From Pectobacterium zantedeschiae (lineage in GTDB: Bacteria > Pseudomonadota > Gammaproteobacteria > Enterobacterales > Enterobacteriaceae), in the NCBI RefSeq assembly GCF_004137795.1, contig NZ_NWTM01000001.1:1911229-1975228 (forward strand): DNA of 64,000 bases, read 5' to 3'. Made by a program: the position numbers and the translations under genes. Position 1 is the stretch's first letter. Every line of letters starts with the position of its first letter. Below are positions 28,739 through 37,559 of the stretch, piece by piece. The notes below the pieces were generated by a model. That model was not told the origin of the DNA and did not search any database. It saw nothing but the letters and a program-made list of their open reading frames with translations.

Positions 28739-29041
28739 ATGAAAACTATCCTATTCACCGTCTGCCTTTTCTGCATGAGCTTACTACTGCCCTCTTCCGT
28801 AATGGCCGCTGATGCCTGTGAGATTGTTTTATGTCTGTACGGTAAAACAACCGGTAACGGCGGAGGAAATGAATGTCAGTCTGCTGAACGTTCTTTCTTT
28901 AAGGTTGTGAAAAAGAACAGACACGGACTTCACCCCAACCGTACCGCCGATGCCCGAAAATTTTTATTACTCGAATGCAAATCAGCCGACCCGAAAATCA
29001 TCGACCAGATAATTAATAAATTTGGTCGCGTGCGTCATTGA
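28739..29041 (+). CDS. TrbM/KikA-like periplasmic protein
   Basis: 100 residues with a signal peptide (LFTVCLFCMSLLLPSSVMAAD). The mature part starts with ACEIVLCLYGKTTGNGGGNECQSAERSFF, the conserved TrbM motif with paired Cys. Proteins of this family are found at the end of conjugation operons and help transfer, but the role is not defined. The ATG at 28739 is preceded by an AAAGGT RBS. Confidence 0.85.
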   Translation: MKTILFTVCLFCMSLLLPSSVMAADACEIVLCLYGKTTGNGGGNECQSAERSFFKVVKKNRHGLHPNRTADARKFLLLECKSADPKIIDQIINKFGRVRH

Positions 29042-29765
29042 ATTAAAAGAAAAACAGTAATAACAATATCGGGATTATTACCTTTCCCCCTGTCAATTCT
29101 GGATGGAAAACTCGACACCGATCGTGACGGTTTTAGGCTTTTAAATTTATGCGAATAGCAGAAATTTAAAAGTGGCGTAAGGCGAGTAAATTCTATTTCG
29201 CAGAAATAGCTAATTTGCGTCGCCGAACCCATCTGCAAACAGCCGCGCCCACGCGGATTTTGCAGACCGGGGGAGCCGAATAAATTTCGCCGCCCCAGCG
29301 AGCGAAAAGCTATCGCCCACGATAGCAGTTTATTTGGGGGGCTTGCCCCGCACACCGTCGCAGCTAAGTCTCCGGCCAAAAGCCGGTAGCGTGGCGCGAC
29401 CACCCGCTTTGAAGGCGTTTTCCCATTTTTTCGCTTGGCCGGAACGGACAAAAGAAAAAATAGGCGAAAAACGGCGTCTCAAAGGGGGTGGTCGCGCGTA
29501 GCGGGCGACGGTGTGCCGCCTTTGACCTTGGGGGTTTTGGCGCGGCGTCCAGCCGCGACATTACCCCCATGCGCCAGACAATAAGGGCGTCCAGCCCGCA
29601 TGAACTGGCGCACGCTGTTTCGTGCTGGGAAGCATGCTTTCCGACACATGGCCGCAGAGCGGCCACCTTCTTAGCCCCAGACGTTCGCCCCGCCTTTTCG
29701 CCCAACACCGTGGGGCGAATTGATGGGGCGATACGTTGGGGCGAGTCGCGGACAAAGGAGGCACC
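29042..29765. other. GC-rich non-coding region with long imperfect inverted repeat, candidate oriT
   Basis: About 720 bp between the TrbM gene and mobB has no supported gene. It is richer in GC than its surroundings. Arm 1 (29350-29434) reads CGCACACCGTCGC … GCGCGACCACCC … TTTTTTCGC. Arm 2 (29464-29518) reads GCGAAAAACGGCG … GGGTGGTCGCGC … GCGACGGTGTGCC, its near reverse complement, around a ~30-base A-rich centre. It lies directly upstream of the coupling protein and relaxase genes, where oriT is placed in ICEKp-type elements. Function is inferred from position and structure; the nic site is not identified. Confidence 0.6.
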
Positions 29766-31628
29766 ATGATGTTAAATAAGCTTGCCATTTCACTGTCGCC
29801 GATAGTGAATGGTGCGCTGGCCTTTATTGATGTTATGCAACAGCATCAATTGATGATGGCGCTATTATCGGGCCTGACCCTACCGTTTTTCGCTTCAATG
29901 AAAAGCGATGATCGGCAGAAAGCCCCATTATGGAAAAAGCTGATTATCACTTTTTCCCTGCTGTGTTTCCTGTTTGGCACAGTGGGCCCCTTACTTATTA
30001 GCGTTTTTAGGTGGTTTTATAACGATCGGATATTTACCCGCACTCCCATTCTGGACTGGTCAATATTAATTATATTTACCATGGCAGGGCTTATTCTCCA
30101 TATTAGTCTGCGCCGGGTATTAACTCCTGAACTGGATAAAATAAAAAAACAACTCATCAAAAAGACCAGTCTTGAAAGGGAATTACGCACAGATGTACGC
30201 ACGGTAAAATCCCTGCTGCCGGAAACGCTGCATTATAACCCGCTGGATTATATCAACCTAAATAAGGGTGTTTTTATCGGGATAGACCGTGATGAAAAAC
30301 CGATGTATCTCCCGTTAAAAGACTGGCAAAGACAACATGCGGATATTATCGGCACCACCGGAGCAGGTAAAGGTGTAGCAACCGGTATATTGCTTTACCA
30401 AAGTATCCTGGCGAGTGAAGGTGTATTTATTATGGACCCAAAGGATGATGAATGGGCGGCGCATCTTTATCGCAAGGCCTGCGAGGATGCAGGCAAACCC
30501 TTTGCCTTAATTGACCTGCGAAAACCGCAATACCAATTAAATCTGATTGAAAACATTACGCCTGACGAACTGGAGGAATTGTTTGTTGCGGGATTCAGCT
30601 TGACGGAAAAAGGTCAGGAATCCGATTTTTATCGTATCGACGACCGAAAAGCGGCACGCATGGCGGCACAATTTGTCAGCAGTCATCCCTCTTCTACTAT
30701 CCGCGATATTTATAACGGCGAATATGTTCAAGGTATCACGGAGGATATCAAAGCCTTTTTCGGCAAGATTGAAGAGCTGGCGTTGCTCAATGCCATCAAC
30801 GCGCCGACAGGATTTTCACTCCAATCGGTTTTTGATAAAGGTGGCTGCTGCTATGTCATCGGCTCAATGCGCAATAGCAAGATTATCACCACCCAGCGAA
30901 TGCTGCTGGTACGACTTTACCAATTAGCAGAAAGGCGCGACCGGGTAAAAGAAACGCCCCGTCCCATAGCCATCTTTCTCGACGAACTGAAATACCATCT
31001 GTCAAAACCAGCGCTGGAGGGGTTAGGCGCAGCACGAGATAAAGGCGTACATATCATCATGGCCCATCAGTCCGTCGCAGATTTGAAAGACTGCCCAGCG
31101 GATTTAAAAGGCGATGCTGTTGTCGGTGCAGTCGTTGAAAACGCTAAGTTCAAGCTGGTATACCGCGTTATGGATCCGGATACAGCGGAATGGGTAGCGA
31201 GAATGTCTGGCACCATCTTAGTGGATGATGAAATCCGCAAAGCCAAAACTGATGCCGTACTGACGGAAACCATCGACGGTGAACGTACTATCAGACAGGC
31301 CGAGCGTTTCTTTATCGACAGCAATATGATCCTGAACCTGCCCGATTTTGTCAGCTTTATCTTTACGACGAGAACGCTTCCCTCTGCCTCACTGATTTCC
31401 CCCATCAAGGTACAAAAACACGAGCTGGAGATCTATTCCGTTTCTCCGGATATTGCCGCGTCGGCAGCACCGGCAAAAATCGCGCTGGACTTCGACGAGG
31501 AAGGAGCGACATCCGCTTCAACGACCAATGTCGCGGCAACCCAGCCTGATCTTTTCTTTGAAGGGGAAAGTAAATCAGCAAAACCGAGATCTGATGATGA
31601 CGAAACACCGTCCTTGCTCAATTTTTAG
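29766..31628 (+). CDS. mobB: Type IV coupling protein, MobB/VirD4 type
   Basis: 620-residue coupling ATPase that brings the relaxase-DNA complex to the VirB channel. Two or three N-terminal membrane helices (LLSGLTLPFFA, LIITFSLLCFLFGTVGPLLI, ILIIFTMAGLILHISL) precede Walker A (IIGTTGAGKGVATG, about residue 195), FIMDPKDDEW and Walker B (IAIFLDELKYHL, about residue 402), then HIIMAHQSVADL. The ATG at 29766 has AAAGGAGG in front; an in-frame ATG at 29736 is less likely. With the next gene it forms the mobB-mobC pair known from CloDF13 and ICEKp elements. Confidence 0.93.
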   Translation: MMLNKLAISLSPIVNGALAFIDVMQQHQLMMALLSGLTLPFFASMKSDDRQKAPLWKKLIITFSLLCFLFGTVGPLLISVFRWFYNDRIFTRTPILDWSILIIFTMAGLILHISLRRVLTPELDKIKKQLIKKTSLERELRTDVRTVKSLLPETLHYNPLDYINLNKGVFIGIDRDEKPMYLPLKDWQRQHADIIGTTGAGKGVATGILLYQSILASEGVFIMDPKDDEWAAHLYRKACEDAGKPFALIDLRKPQYQLNLIENITPDELEELFVAGFSLTEKGQESDFYRIDDRKAARMAAQFVSSHPSSTIRDIYNGEYVQGITEDIKAFFGKIEELALLNAINAPTGFSLQSVFDKGGCCYVIGSMRNSKIITTQRMLLVRLYQLAERRDRVKETPRPIAIFLDELKYHLSKPALEGLGAARDKGVHIIMAHQSVADLKDCPADLKGDAVVGAVVENAKFKLVYRVMDPDTAEWVARMSGTILVDDEIRKAKTDAVLTETIDGERTIRQAERFFIDSNMILNLPDFVSFIFTTRTLPSASLISPIKVQKHELEIYSVSPDIAASAAPAKIALDFDEEGATSASTTNVAATQPDLFFEGESKSAKPRSDDDETPSLLNF

Positions 31629-31636
31629 GAGGCATA

Positions 31637-32383
31637 ATGCTTATCGCAACGCATAGCGAGCGCACCGCCCGCAACAGCGAAAAGATAAAAAGGCTGCTGA
31701 ATTTCCTGAAAGAAGAAACCTACAGCGACTTTAAAACACTGATGCTGCTTTTCGGCTTCAGGGATCACAAATCGCTGTATACGCTGCTGACAAAAACTGA
31801 GCGAATGGGGTTAATACAAAAGTATGTGTTTGAATCACGGACGATGAAAATGTCATTATGGGGTATAACCAGCGACGGACTGGCTATTGTTTTAACACCG
31901 GACGATGTCATTTTCCCGGCACGCTTTGAACCGTCAAAAATCACTGGCTGGACGCTGGAGCACCACCTTGATAATCAGGTTGCTAGGCTCATCCTGGAGA
32001 AAAAAGGCGCATCCGGATGGGTAAACGGCGATCGCTCAACGTTCCTCAGCCAGTATCAGGTCAAACACCGTCCGGATGGACTCATCACACTCCCTGACGG
32101 ACAGGTCATCGCAGTAGAAACCGAGCGCCGCCTAAAGACCAAAGCCCGCTATCAGTCAATCATCGCCAGCCATTTGCTGGCCCGGACACAAAAGCACTGG
32201 ATTTACGTCTTTTATATCGTACCGGACCTACAGAAAAAACGGGCGCTTGAACTGCTGTTTGGCAGCATCAAACACGTCATCATCAACCATCAGCACATAC
32301 CGCTGGAAGCACGTCATCGGAACGTTTTTCGCATTTATACTCTCGACGAGCTGCGACAACTGGAGCCGAGGCAATATTCATAA
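31637..32383 (+). CDS. mobC: MOBC-family relaxase (CloDF13 MobC-like, replication-relaxation family)
   Basis: 248 residues. The N-terminal winged helix (RLLNFLKEETYSDFKTLMLLFGF … LYTLLTKTERMGLIQK) is followed by a domain with HRPDGLITLPDGQVIAVETERRL, a PD-(D/E)xK-like arrangement rather than an HUH motif. This agrees with CloDF13 MobC relaxases (243 residues as I recall). It follows mobB after 8 bp. It would nick oriT and lead the transferred strand. No HUH relaxase occurs elsewhere in the element, which supports this assignment. Confidence 0.85.
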   Translation: MLIATHSERTARNSEKIKRLLNFLKEETYSDFKTLMLLFGFRDHKSLYTLLTKTERMGLIQKYVFESRTMKMSLWGITSDGLAIVLTPDDVIFPARFEPSKITGWTLEHHLDNQVARLILEKKGASGWVNGDRSTFLSQYQVKHRPDGLITLPDGQVIAVETERRLKTKARYQSIIASHLLARTQKHWIYVFYIVPDLQKKRALELLFGSIKHVIINHQHIPLEARHRNVFRIYTLDELRQLEPRQYS

Positions 32384-32613
32384 GCTGGCTCTGACGTTGC
32401 CAAATCTCATGGTCGGCTAAGAGCGAGGAGCAGACGTTCACAACTATCATCGCCATTGATAATGCTCTACTCACCTTCCCGTGTGTTAACCGACAGGGAG
32501 CAGATCACCGTATTTTACATAGCCCTCCAGCGTTGCATCCGCAACGTCGATTCCGATCACCTCGGAGAACTCATCGACACTACGACCACGGCGTTTAAAT
32601 GCTTATTTGAGAA

Positions 32614-33315
32614 TTAGTCGCTAAGCCATGACCATACTTTATATACACCATACCCAACTAAAGCTACGCCTCCCGCGGCAAGCACAACGGGGGCCGCAGC
32701 TACTGTAGCTGCTGAAGCTCCAGTTAAGCCAACAATAGTACTCGCTCCACCAGAGAAAGCTGCTGTAGTTAACCCTGCACCACTAGCAACAGACGATATA
32801 CCGGTCAATGCTGAAGTACCGGATGTCATTGCCCCTGATGCTATAGCTCGCGTAGCAACCTGACGGCTTGCCATGGACGCCGCAGTTCTTAATACCGTGG
32901 GGGCTGTTTGAGTTATTTTATAATAGCTGTAAGCATTGACCCCCGCCTGCCCTACAGATACTGCCATAGTCTTCACTGTTTTGACCTGAGCGCTTTCACT
33001 AACGCCAGTCACACACCATGTCGCAAAATGCTCACAGTTGTTGTTGAATATATTATATCCATCCTCACCCAGTCTGGATTTAGCCCTTTTCACAATATCT
33101 ACATTGGAGTAAACACATTTAGCATCCAGATGTTCGATAATGGCAACTTCGCTCTGGTTCTGATTGAAGTCTTCAAACGAAGTCTCACAGATTTTACCTT
33201 TGCTTAACCCACTTGCCAGACCTGAATAATGGATAACTTTACCACTCCCAATGTAAATACCATGATGAGTATATCCGGTACGTTTGGATGAAAGGTGTGC
33301 GCCAAGGGTAAACAT
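32614..33315 (-). CDS. LRAT/NC-domain protein with hydrophobic Gly/Ala-rich tail
   Basis: 233 residues. The N-terminal half is an NlpC/P60-related LRAT (NC) domain: GYTHHGIYIGSGKVIHYSG supplies the His pair, and NIFNNNCEHFATWCVTG the catalytic Cys. The C-terminal half is a long hydrophobic segment rich in Gly, Ala, Ser and Thr (SGASTIVG…, TVAAAPVVLAAGGVALVGYG) ending in KVWSWLSD, likely membrane-inserting. Related bacterial proteins are acyltransferase or hydrolase-like; the tail suggests action at membranes. It is an isolated - strand gene at the start of the second cargo block. A defence or toxin role is inference. Confidence 0.8.
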   Translation of the reverse strand: MFTLGAHLSSKRTGYTHHGIYIGSGKVIHYSGLASGLSKGKICETSFEDFNQNQSEVAIIEHLDAKCVYSNVDIVKRAKSRLGEDGYNIFNNNCEHFATWCVTGVSESAQVKTVKTMAVSVGQAGVNAYSYYKITQTAPTVLRTAASMASRQVATRAIASGAMTSGTSALTGISSVASGAGLTTAAFSGGASTIVGLTGASAATVAAAPVVLAAGGVALVGYGVYKVWSWLSD

Positions 33316-33645
33316 CGATTACTCCATTTTCAGCTAATCATATCCGCCGAGTTTATACCCGAAAGTATTGTTTGGAAATCACCAAGCGTTCAAATTATTT
33401 TGTAAAGACTTTTTCCCCTTATGACAGGAGAAGTTAAACGAGGTTAATGATGTCCGCGTTGAGCGAAATGCGGAAATTGACATATCTGTTAAAGTGAATG
33501 GTTCATTTTGCTGGGATACTTACATTTTGTAAAAGGCTTCGGCATCCATATCAAAACCGGTAACTATGAACCTTTTAAGACCGTGTGTCAGATCGAGTAA
33601 TACAGTTTAAGTGACCGAATTTAGCTCTCCACTACACGCTTTATT
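33316..33645. other. Intergenic region between the LRAT and HNH genes
   Basis: About 330 bp without a supported gene. It holds the promoter side of the 32614 gene and the 3' end of the HNH gene. No clear hairpin terminator or repeat was found. Confidence 0.4.
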
Positions 33646-35169
33646 TCAAGCGTACTCAGACAAGTCATGTTCACTCTTATCATTGAACTTTTTCCATTTT
33701 TCCGTCAACTTATCAGCATCAAGGTCTACATGATGCGGTTGTATGGTTTTACCCTCAAAGATAGTTTTGTGGATACAATCAATAGCAAAATGAACCGTTA
33801 AATCATCTGGATTAATCCCCATCAATCCTTTATCAAACATACGGTGTAGACTTACTTCAAGTAATAGGCCGTTAGAGGTGTTGTTGTTCGCAGCTTCTGT
33901 TATTGCTTCAATGTGTGCAGCTTCTAATATCCCTTCTGGCAGTTTATAGCCAGTGATAGCACATCTACCATTGAAGTTATCCCAAACACGGCGTTTGAAA
34001 TCAGCTTGATCTCCTGCATGACGGGCTTTGTGCGTAACTTCAACTGTACGCCCTGTAGCACAGGCATCATGTGCAGCTTCTATAGGCTTAGTTAGCTCTT
34101 CATTAATAGCTATAGCCCCTGTACCTATGACAAAAGATGTTTCAATATTAGGTTCCGGTGGTGTTAATGGGCTTATGTATTGATAGCTTAAAAATATCAT
34201 ACTAGCATCTTCATCAGTGGCGAGTTTCCAGGCTTCTGATTGTGTCATTGTTCGTAATGCAGTTTGATAAACTTGTTTATTGAAATAGCGTTTATCTTCC
34301 TTATCAATTTCCACATCAATCGTAGGAGCTTCAATAGGAAGTGTTTTGTCACCAATTAATAGATCACGTATTTCTACAGCTTCTTCTAAATTATCAAACC
34401 ATTTAGTAACACATTTGCTGTTTAGATCTAACCCCATGAAGGGAAGAGTTACACGGATTGCATTAGGATAAACTTGTAATAAATAACGTTTAGTGCCTTC
34501 TGGTTTATCAGTCCAAAAAGAAATGTATCTTTCACCAGTGGATCTATTCACTCTACTATCTGCATCTTCGACAGCATCAACAGGAGTTACTACAGGCATA
34601 GTAAGTGGGTTAGCGACATGGCCTACGTGGTTGTGTCGTAAATGCCACTCTATAGCATCATCTTTTACATGAATCTGGCAGACAGGACATACAACAAGCC
34701 CCATAGATGTTACAGGTAGCTTCTTGCCACCGATTAAACGTAATGTACTTGCATTCTGGTTATGTACTTTCTTTTGATTCTGTGTAAGTGCACTACGTTT
34801 AGCCTCTAAGCGGGTACGGAGCTTAGCAAGATTAAGCGATTTACGGCTATTTTGTCTTTCGTGATTATGGATCTGAATTCCTGCTTTAGTTTTGATTTTT
34901 GTCCACATAGAACTAGAGAATTTATGCCCGTGTACTTTTTTATAACCAGCATGAGCTTGCAAAGTAGCAGTGGGACTATCTAATCCATTTTTACGGAGTG
35001 CTTTATATTGCTGAAAAAGGTTAATAGCATGAACAGCGATAGCGAATTTGATTTCCCTTAGTTGGTCTTGTTTGGCTGCTTGCAATGCTCTTTGTTCTGG
35101 GGTAAGCAACTTCTGTTTGGCTTTCTTGGCTGTTTTCTTGCTCAAAGATTTTTTTCTGATGTAGTTCAT
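33646..35169 (-). CDS. HNH endonuclease with C2H2-like finger and lysine-rich N-terminus
   Basis: 507 residues. The N-terminus is strongly basic (KKSLSKKTAKKAKQKLL). A zinc-finger-like motif VCPVCQIHVKDDAIEWHLRHNH is near residue 160. A middle region (STGERYISFWTDKPEGTKRYLL) resembles an AP2-like DNA-binding insert. The C-terminal HNH nuclease is FNGRCAITGYKLPEGILEAAHI with SNGLLLEVSLHRMFDKGLMGI. It resembles HNH proteins that occur as solitary restriction-like nucleases or homing-type genes. No methyltransferase is adjacent. Composition is AT-rich; no strong RBS was seen at the ATG. Confidence 0.8.
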   Translation of the reverse strand: MNYIRKKSLSKKTAKKAKQKLLTPEQRALQAAKQDQLREIKFAIAVHAINLFQQYKALRKNGLDSPTATLQAHAGYKKVHGHKFSSSMWTKIKTKAGIQIHNHERQNSRKSLNLAKLRTRLEAKRSALTQNQKKVHNQNASTLRLIGGKKLPVTSMGLVVCPVCQIHVKDDAIEWHLRHNHVGHVANPLTMPVVTPVDAVEDADSRVNRSTGERYISFWTDKPEGTKRYLLQVYPNAIRVTLPFMGLDLNSKCVTKWFDNLEEAVEIRDLLIGDKTLPIEAPTIDVEIDKEDKRYFNKQVYQTALRTMTQSEAWKLATDEDASMIFLSYQYISPLTPPEPNIETSFVIGTGAIAINEELTKPIEAAHDACATGRTVEVTHKARHAGDQADFKRRVWDNFNGRCAITGYKLPEGILEAAHIEAITEAANNNTSNGLLLEVSLHRMFDKGLMGINPDDLTVHFAIDCIHKTIFEGKTIQPHHVDLDADKLTEKWKKFNDKSEHDLSEYA

Positions 35170-35281
35170 TTTGCAAGCCTTTAATCTAATTCATTGGAGA
35201 GATGACACAATTGACCTGCTCCCAGCAAACTAACATAGCACGATGTAAGCAAGTTCCGCTTTTGGCACAGAGCGGACAGAG

Positions 35282-35455
35282 AGTAAAATCACCAAGCACC
35301 TTGAACAGCGCCGTCTGATGCTGCAATGGTGGGCTAATTTTCTGGATGCTAACAGCAGCGGTCTGGCTAGGCTGTTTGACAGTATCAGAACAGTGGCAAG
35401 AAACGGTATTCCGGTTCCGTTTAACATGTTCCGCACTATCGACGAACTGGAATAG
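35282..35455 (+). pseudogene. C-terminal stub of a second tyrosine integrase
   Basis: The frame SKITKHLEQRRLMLQWWANFLDANSSG … FNMFRTIDELE-stop matches the end of P4-type integrases; compare YLETRKAMMQWWSDYLDTNREG in the intact int of this ICE. The rest of the gene and its Tyr are missing. It marks the junction with an earlier integrated element. Confidence 0.75.
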
Positions 35456-35509
35456 GCTCCCGTCAGCCACGATTAAAGGCATGCCTGTTTAACAGCATAG
35501 AAAGAAACG

Positions 35510-35824
35510 TCAGAACCCGTCGATGAGGAAGTCTATTGCAGCCTTTACCTGAGAACGGTACTGCGAAGCATCACAAAACACCGCCCCCAGGGCCTGGACA
35601 GGGATACTTGCCAGCTCGTGGGTCATTACCGCGTATTCTTTGCCGTCCGTCAGCATGACGACGGGGACAAGGCGATCCGGTCGGCGGCCTGCCGGATACT
35701 TTTCAATAGGGAGTAATGGGATCACTATCCGACGATTCAATTGTCCAATAATATCGCTCGTGACATCGAGCAGTAGCGGGTAAACGACGCTTTTCCCAGT
35801 ATTACCGTATACGGTGAATTGCAT
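35510..35824 (-). CDS. ccdB: CcdB-type gyrase-poison toxin
   Basis: 104 residues: MQFTVYGNTGKSVVYPLLLDVTSDII, RIVIPLLP, DRLVPVVMLTDGKEYAVMTHELASIPVQALG, DASQYRSQVKAAIDFLIDGF. This follows F-plasmid CcdB along its length, and the C-terminal end that contacts GyrA retains the family form (DFLIDGF against …GI in F). It is preceded by ccdA with a 2-bp gap. With its antitoxin it would kill or arrest cells that lose the element. Confidence 0.93.
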   Translation of the reverse strand: MQFTVYGNTGKSVVYPLLLDVTSDIIGQLNRRIVIPLLPIEKYPAGRRPDRLVPVVMLTDGKEYAVMTHELASIPVQALGAVFCDASQYRSQVKAAIDFLIDGF

Positions 35825-35826
35825 GG

Positions 35827-36063
35827 TTAAAACGTCCTGTATTCATCACTGAAACAGCCGTTTTCATCATGAAAACGATTTAATGCGTCGATAGCCTCCC
35901 TGTTTTCTTCCTGCCATTTCTTCGCTTCATGACGGCGAAGCTCCGCATCCAGCGCGGTTGACAGAGTAGCACTCAGGTTAATACCCGCTTCACGCGCTCT
36001 TACCAGCAAGGCACGCTCTACTGTCATGGTCACACTCTGCGTGTTGCGTTGTTTCGCGGTCAT
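35827..36063 (-). CDS. ccdA: CcdA-type antitoxin
   Basis: 78 residues: a ribbon-helix-helix N-terminus (SVTMTVERALLVRAREAGINLSATL) that represses the operon, and a C-terminal toxin-binding tail (WQEENREAIDALNRFHDENG then CFSDEYRTF), as in CcdA. The RBS GAGAG lies before the ATG. It is the first gene of the ccdAB pair, transcribed leftwards. Confidence 0.93.
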   Translation of the reverse strand: MTAKQRNTQSVTMTVERALLVRAREAGINLSATLSTALDAELRRHEAKKWQEENREAIDALNRFHDENGCFSDEYRTF

Positions 36064-36261
36064 GGTTTCTCTCCTGCATGAAATACGTGTACATTACACG
36101 GCATAATACACTTACCATAACACCAAAAACAGGTTCTGCTACCGTTGTAGTCCTGCAAACTTCACAGTCAGTCGTCATACCTGAGCCGTCGTTTACAGCA
36201 ATCACCGATGTACAAACGTCGTTTACGGGATGCGCGGACTCTTTGCCGCCCGCACCCGCAG

Positions 36262-36304
36262 CCTGCGAATTTTCCGGGCATATTATGTCCAGAAAATTCG
36301 CAGG
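36262..36304. repeat. Perfect 13-bp inverted repeat
   Basis: CCTGCGAATTTTC (36262-36274) and GAAAATTCGCAGG (36292-36304) are perfect reverse complements separated by 17 bp (CGGGCATATTATGTCCA). The spacer has a CGG/CC imperfect continuation. It sits between ccdA and the ardC-like gene. It could be a terminator, an operator or a recombination site. Confidence 0.7.
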
Positions 36305-36348
36305 GAAATTTAAACATCTCTCACCTTCCCTGCCCCACAATAAGCTTA

Positions 36349-36370
36349 AAGCCGCACTCCTTTGCGGCTT
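36349..36370 (-). terminator. Likely terminator of the ArdC-like gene
   Basis: AAGCCGCA/TGCGGCTT, a perfect 8-bp stem with 6-base loop, lies 13 bp beyond the stop of the - strand gene. On the - strand it is followed by TTAAGC, a weak T stretch. Confidence 0.6.
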
Positions 36371-36382
36371 ATCATCTCCGAC

Positions 36383-37330
36383 TCAAATCTTATCCATCAG
36401 ATAACGATGCGCTTTTGAGGCGGCGCTGGCCGCTTTGAAAACATAGCGCTTATCGTTTTTCAGCGCCTGGAGCCATGAGGCAATATAGCTTTCATGCTGC
36501 ACCTCTCCAACAATCCCCAAATCCGCCATCAGAAAAGCACTTCCCAGCTCAGCCACTAATTCCTCCTCCGCATAATCTGCACTGCCAAATTTCCCTTTCA
36601 TTTCACGGTTAAGTCGTTTTTTACCACCGCTCCAGTGAACCAGCTCATGCAAGCCAGTAGCGTAGAAATTAGCTGCATCTGAAAACAGATGGCGCTCCGG
36701 TAGCCAGACTTCATCAGTTGAGGGGCGGAAAAAGGCGTTTTGTCCTTTCTCAATGATGTTTGCGCCGCTCTTCTGGAACAGATTTTCAGCCTCCGGCAAC
36801 GGGTCAAAGGTTGCTTCCGGGCTGACGGTTTCAGTTGTCAGAGGCAAGCCGTCAATTTGCTGAACGTTAAACACGTTGAAAGTTTTCAGCATCGGGATCT
36901 GGTCGATTTCACCGTCTTCGTTTTCCTTCTCTAAGGTGGTATAGAAAATGGCTGTCGTGCCGTGTTCACCTTTGCGAACCTGCCCGCCTACTGCCTGTGC
37001 TTGTTTGTAGGTCATCCAGCGTGAATCACCAAAACCCTGTTTTGACGCACTGCACCACAACAGCATGATATTCATTCCGCTATACGCGATACCGGTTGCG
37101 AAGTTGGAAGGCAACCCAGACATGCCCGGCACTCGTTGCCACGGGCAAGACCACGGTTTTACACCGGCATCAAGCGCTGCAATGATGTTATCGGTGACAG
37201 TCTGATAAATATCTGTTCTGGTGGTTTGAGAAAATTTCGTTTTTGAGGAGCCTGACTGCTCCAGCGGGGATACGCTGGTCGCCGCTGCGGTGTTAGGGGC
37301 GCTAGTCTGGGTATGCAGGGAAGTCGTCAT
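36383..37330 (-). CDS. ArdC-like antirestriction protein (ssDNA-binding plus zincin metallopeptidase)
   Basis: 315 residues. After a low-complexity N-terminus, the ArdC N-terminal domain has DIYQTVTDNIIAALDAGVKPW and GIAYSGMNIMLLW. The C-terminal part is a zincin with HELVHWSGG, ELVAELGSAFLMADLGI and a conserved Glu. ArdC of plasmid pSa protects incoming single-stranded DNA from host restriction; this is a likely homologue. Such genes help an ICE enter a new host. A (GGGTTT)14 tract lies 230 bp upstream of the start. Confidence 0.9.
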   Translation of the reverse strand: MTTSLHTQTSAPNTAAATSVSPLEQSGSSKTKFSQTTRTDIYQTVTDNIIAALDAGVKPWSCPWQRVPGMSGLPSNFATGIAYSGMNIMLLWCSASKQGFGDSRWMTYKQAQAVGGQVRKGEHGTTAIFYTTLEKENEDGEIDQIPMLKTFNVFNVQQIDGLPLTTETVSPEATFDPLPEAENLFQKSGANIIEKGQNAFFRPSTDEVWLPERHLFSDAANFYATGLHELVHWSGGKKRLNREMKGKFGSADYAEEELVAELGSAFLMADLGIVGEVQHESYIASWLQALKNDKRYVFKAASAASKAHRYLMDKI

Positions 37331-37559
37331 GTTTTTTCTCCGTCAGTGGTGTGAATTTCGTCTTCGTATCGCCTGACGGTTCGCTTTCCCGGCAGCGTTC
37401 TGTACTGCAAGGGCGCAGCATGCGTGCCATTTACCCTTGCGGGACGGGTTGTGTTGGGAAACGATTAACCGGAAGCTGATACGGGAACGGAAGTCACGCG
37501 GGAGAAAAACTGACACTGCATAACCAGACGTAGCGCCCCTTAGGATGCAGTGGTGAAAT

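Noticed and set aside
29364..29788. Overlapping ORFs on both strands in the GC-rich region before mobB
   Set aside because: They arise from high GC content in an inverted repeat; all frames are open by chance and none has a conserved motif.
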